A DNA stretch of 6,936 nucleotides, from NCBI GenBank assembly GCA_018647275.1, contig JABGTH010000268.1, positions 1-6,936 on the forward strand, in the 5' to 3' direction. Both the position numbers and the translations under genes were made by a program. The stretch's first letter is position 1. The number at the start of each line of letters is the position of its first letter. Positions 5,830 through 6,936 of this stretch are shown here, piece by piece. This DNA is from Paracoccaceae bacterium. GTDB lineage: Bacteria > Pseudomonadota > Alphaproteobacteria > Rhodobacterales > Rhodobacteraceae. The notes below the pieces were generated by a model. It had not been told where the DNA came from, searched no databases, and was given only the letters and a program-made list of their open reading frames with translations.

Positions 5830-6774
5830 TTATTGACCTTTGGGTGCAGTCGCTGCGCGGTCTTTACTGCGATCCATACCCAGCTTTCTTTCCCGCCAGA
5901 TAATCAAAACACCACCAGATACGACTAAGATTGCGCCGATCATCATGTTGATTGTTGTAGCTTCTGAAAAGAAGACATAGCCAATGATACTTGCAAAAAT
6001 TAGAGACACGTAATCGAACGGAGCCAGCATGGATGCGGCACCATATCGGTAAGACGAAGTGACCAGAATTTGTGCCAGCGCGCCAATGGTACCAGCCCCA
6101 ATCAATAGGCTAAGCGAATATGGGGTGGGCCAAACCCAACCGAAGGGTAGTGACAATAAAGATAGGCACGTGGCGGTAAGAGAAAAGTAGAAAACGATTG
6201 CCCCTGTCTTCTCCGTTGCGACCATTTTACGAACGTGAATTTGTACAAGTCCACGTAAGGCTGCAGCTGCAAGTGTAAATATTGCACCCAGTCCAGCGCC
6301 AGCGGTCATTGCGTCTGTATCAAGCGAAAGTCGAGGTGCCATAACGATCATGACACCAACCAATCCTAAAACAACGGCTGATAAACGATAGATACCAACG
6401 CGCTCGCCAAGTAAAAAGATGGCAAGGATCACGGTGAACATAGGGGTAGCATACCCAATTGCTGTCGCTTCAGGCAGGGGAATCAACGATAATCCCGCGA
6501 ATGTTAGGAACATGGCGCTTGAGCCAAACAATCCCCGCCAAACGTGGCCCCAGACATTGTTTGCCACCAATCCTGTACGTAATTTGCCACGAAACCGCAG
6601 CCACAAAAGGATGATTGGGATCGGCATCAAAGATCGAAAGAAAACAGCTTGACCCACAGGAACTTCTTTGGTCGCTTCCTTGACCATGCCCGCCATCACA
6701 ACAAACAAAAGCACAGCTGTGATTTTGAGGCTTATGGCTAAGACGGGTCGATGGTCTGTGTGGGGTTTTTCCAT
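5830..6774 (-). CDS. EamA-domain (DMT superfamily) inner-membrane transporter
   Basis: This is a 314-residue integral inner-membrane protein with about ten hydrophobic helices and two EamA repeats, typical of drug/metabolite transporters that export amino acids, nucleotides or other small metabolites. Helix 1 lies near 11-30. The first repeat ends with the characteristic PEATAIGYATPMFTVILAIF then LLGERVG (101-127). The second repeat runs from about 158 and closes with the equivalent ASMLAPFDYVSLIFASIIGY then VFFSEATT (247-274). A charged tail (294-314) with RERK and KDR should be cytosolic. The ATG at 6774 precedes the first helix by ten residues; the nearest purine-rich site, AAAAGG, is about 13 bases upstream, rather far. 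The gene is convergent with the NTF2-like gene and its stop is one base away. Substrate cannot be told from sequence; the family call is firm. Confidence 0.92.
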   Translation of the reverse strand: MEKPHTDHRPVLAISLKITAVLLFVVMAGMVKEATKEVPVGQAVFFRSLMPIPIILLWLRFRGKLRTGLVANNVWGHVWRGLFGSSAMFLTFAGLSLIPLPEATAIGYATPMFTVILAIFLLGERVGIYRLSAVVLGLVGVMIVMAPRLSLDTDAMTAGAGLGAIFTLAAAALRGLVQIHVRKMVATEKTGAIVFYFSLTATCLSLLSLPFGWVWPTPYSLSLLIGAGTIGALAQILVTSSYRYGAASMLAPFDYVSLIFASIIGYVFFSEATTINMMIGAILVVSGGVLIIWRERKLGMDRSKDRAATAPKGQ

Positions 6775-6827
6775 ACCTTTAGCTGCGCCTTTTAACGCGA
6801 GGGCGCAAGGTGAGATTATTTGTAGGG

Positions 6828-6875
6828 AGGGAAAATTGGTTATCGTTTACCAGTTAAACTTAACCGATTTTCCCT
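6828..6875. repeat. Long inverted repeat forming a two-part hairpin
   Basis: An outer stem pairs 6828-6842 with 6861-6875. This is 15 pairs, including one T-G mismatch (a G-U wobble in the plus-strand RNA). The arms are AGGGAAAATTGGTTA and TAACCGATTTTCCCT. An inner stem pairs GTTTA (6845-6849) with TAAAC (6855-6859) around the loop CCAGT. Only two bases on one side and one on the other are unpaired between the stems. On the plus strand it is followed by TTGGTTTTT, so it could be a rho-independent terminator for that strand, yet no plus-strand gene ends just before it. On the minus strand no T-run follows. It lies 54-101 bases upstream of the transporter ATG, so it could also be a leader structure or protein-binding site, or a small repeat found elsewhere in the genome. 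Confidence 0.6.
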
Positions 6876-6936
6876 TGGTTTTTGCCAACTTGACCACGGT
6901 GCATCAGGATGTGATCCAAGATGACACATGCCATCA

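Noticed and set aside
6776..6936. Plus-strand frame open through the intergenic region to the window edge
   Set aside because: It runs through the hairpin, has no ATG or GTG with a ribosome site in its upstream part, and its sequence is not protein-like enough to call.
1..6936. CRISPR array, insertion sequence, phage or defence genes, tRNA or rRNA
   Set aside because: No regularly spaced repeats, transposase-like or integrase-like proteins, tRNA cloverleaf or rRNA-like stretches were seen; all long frames are housekeeping or common families.

Overview
The window looks like an ordinary chromosomal core region of an alphaproteobacterium, most likely a Rhodobacterales (Roseobacter-group) member with a fairly balanced base composition. 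The evidence is the MarR-family/OmpR-family pair resembling PetP-PetR of Rhodobacter, the form of the IlvE protein, and the compact xseB-ispA-dxs cluster. This placement rests on recognising protein families by eye, not on a search.

Layout from left to right. The 3' tail of a plus-strand gene (1-80, perhaps an SDR/epimerase-type oxidoreductase) overlaps the end of dxs by four bases. Five genes then lie on the minus strand and are transcribed right to left: petP, petR, xseB, ispA and dxs. petP and petR overlap by four bases. A 114-bp gap separates petR from xseB. xseB, ispA and dxs follow with gaps of 5 and 9 bp. A divergent promoter region (about 4455-4612) separates petP from the plus-strand ilvE. 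ilvE is followed after one base by a small NTF2/SnoaL-like gene, probably with a TTG start. That gene converges on a minus-strand EamA-type transporter with one base between the stops. The right edge (6775-6936) contains a long, nearly perfect hairpin and no gene that can be identified.

Functionally, ispA and dxs belong to isoprenoid precursor synthesis: Dxs makes DXP, the first MEP-pathway intermediate, and IspA makes farnesyl diphosphate for quinones and other polyprenoids. xseB encodes the small subunit of exonuclease VII and travels with ispA and dxs in many proteobacteria. PetP-PetR homologues in Rhodobacter capsulatus are needed for cytochrome bc1 and c2 expression, so the cluster may link respiratory control with quinone precursor supply, but that link is inference. 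ilvE supplies the last transamination step of valine, leucine and isoleucine synthesis.

I found no mobile element, CRISPR array, rRNA or tRNA, and no convincing new system. The points most worth checking are the overlapping divergent petP/ilvE promoters, petPR lying away from petABC, the large hairpin at 6828-6875, and the start sites of ilvE and of the NTF2-like gene.
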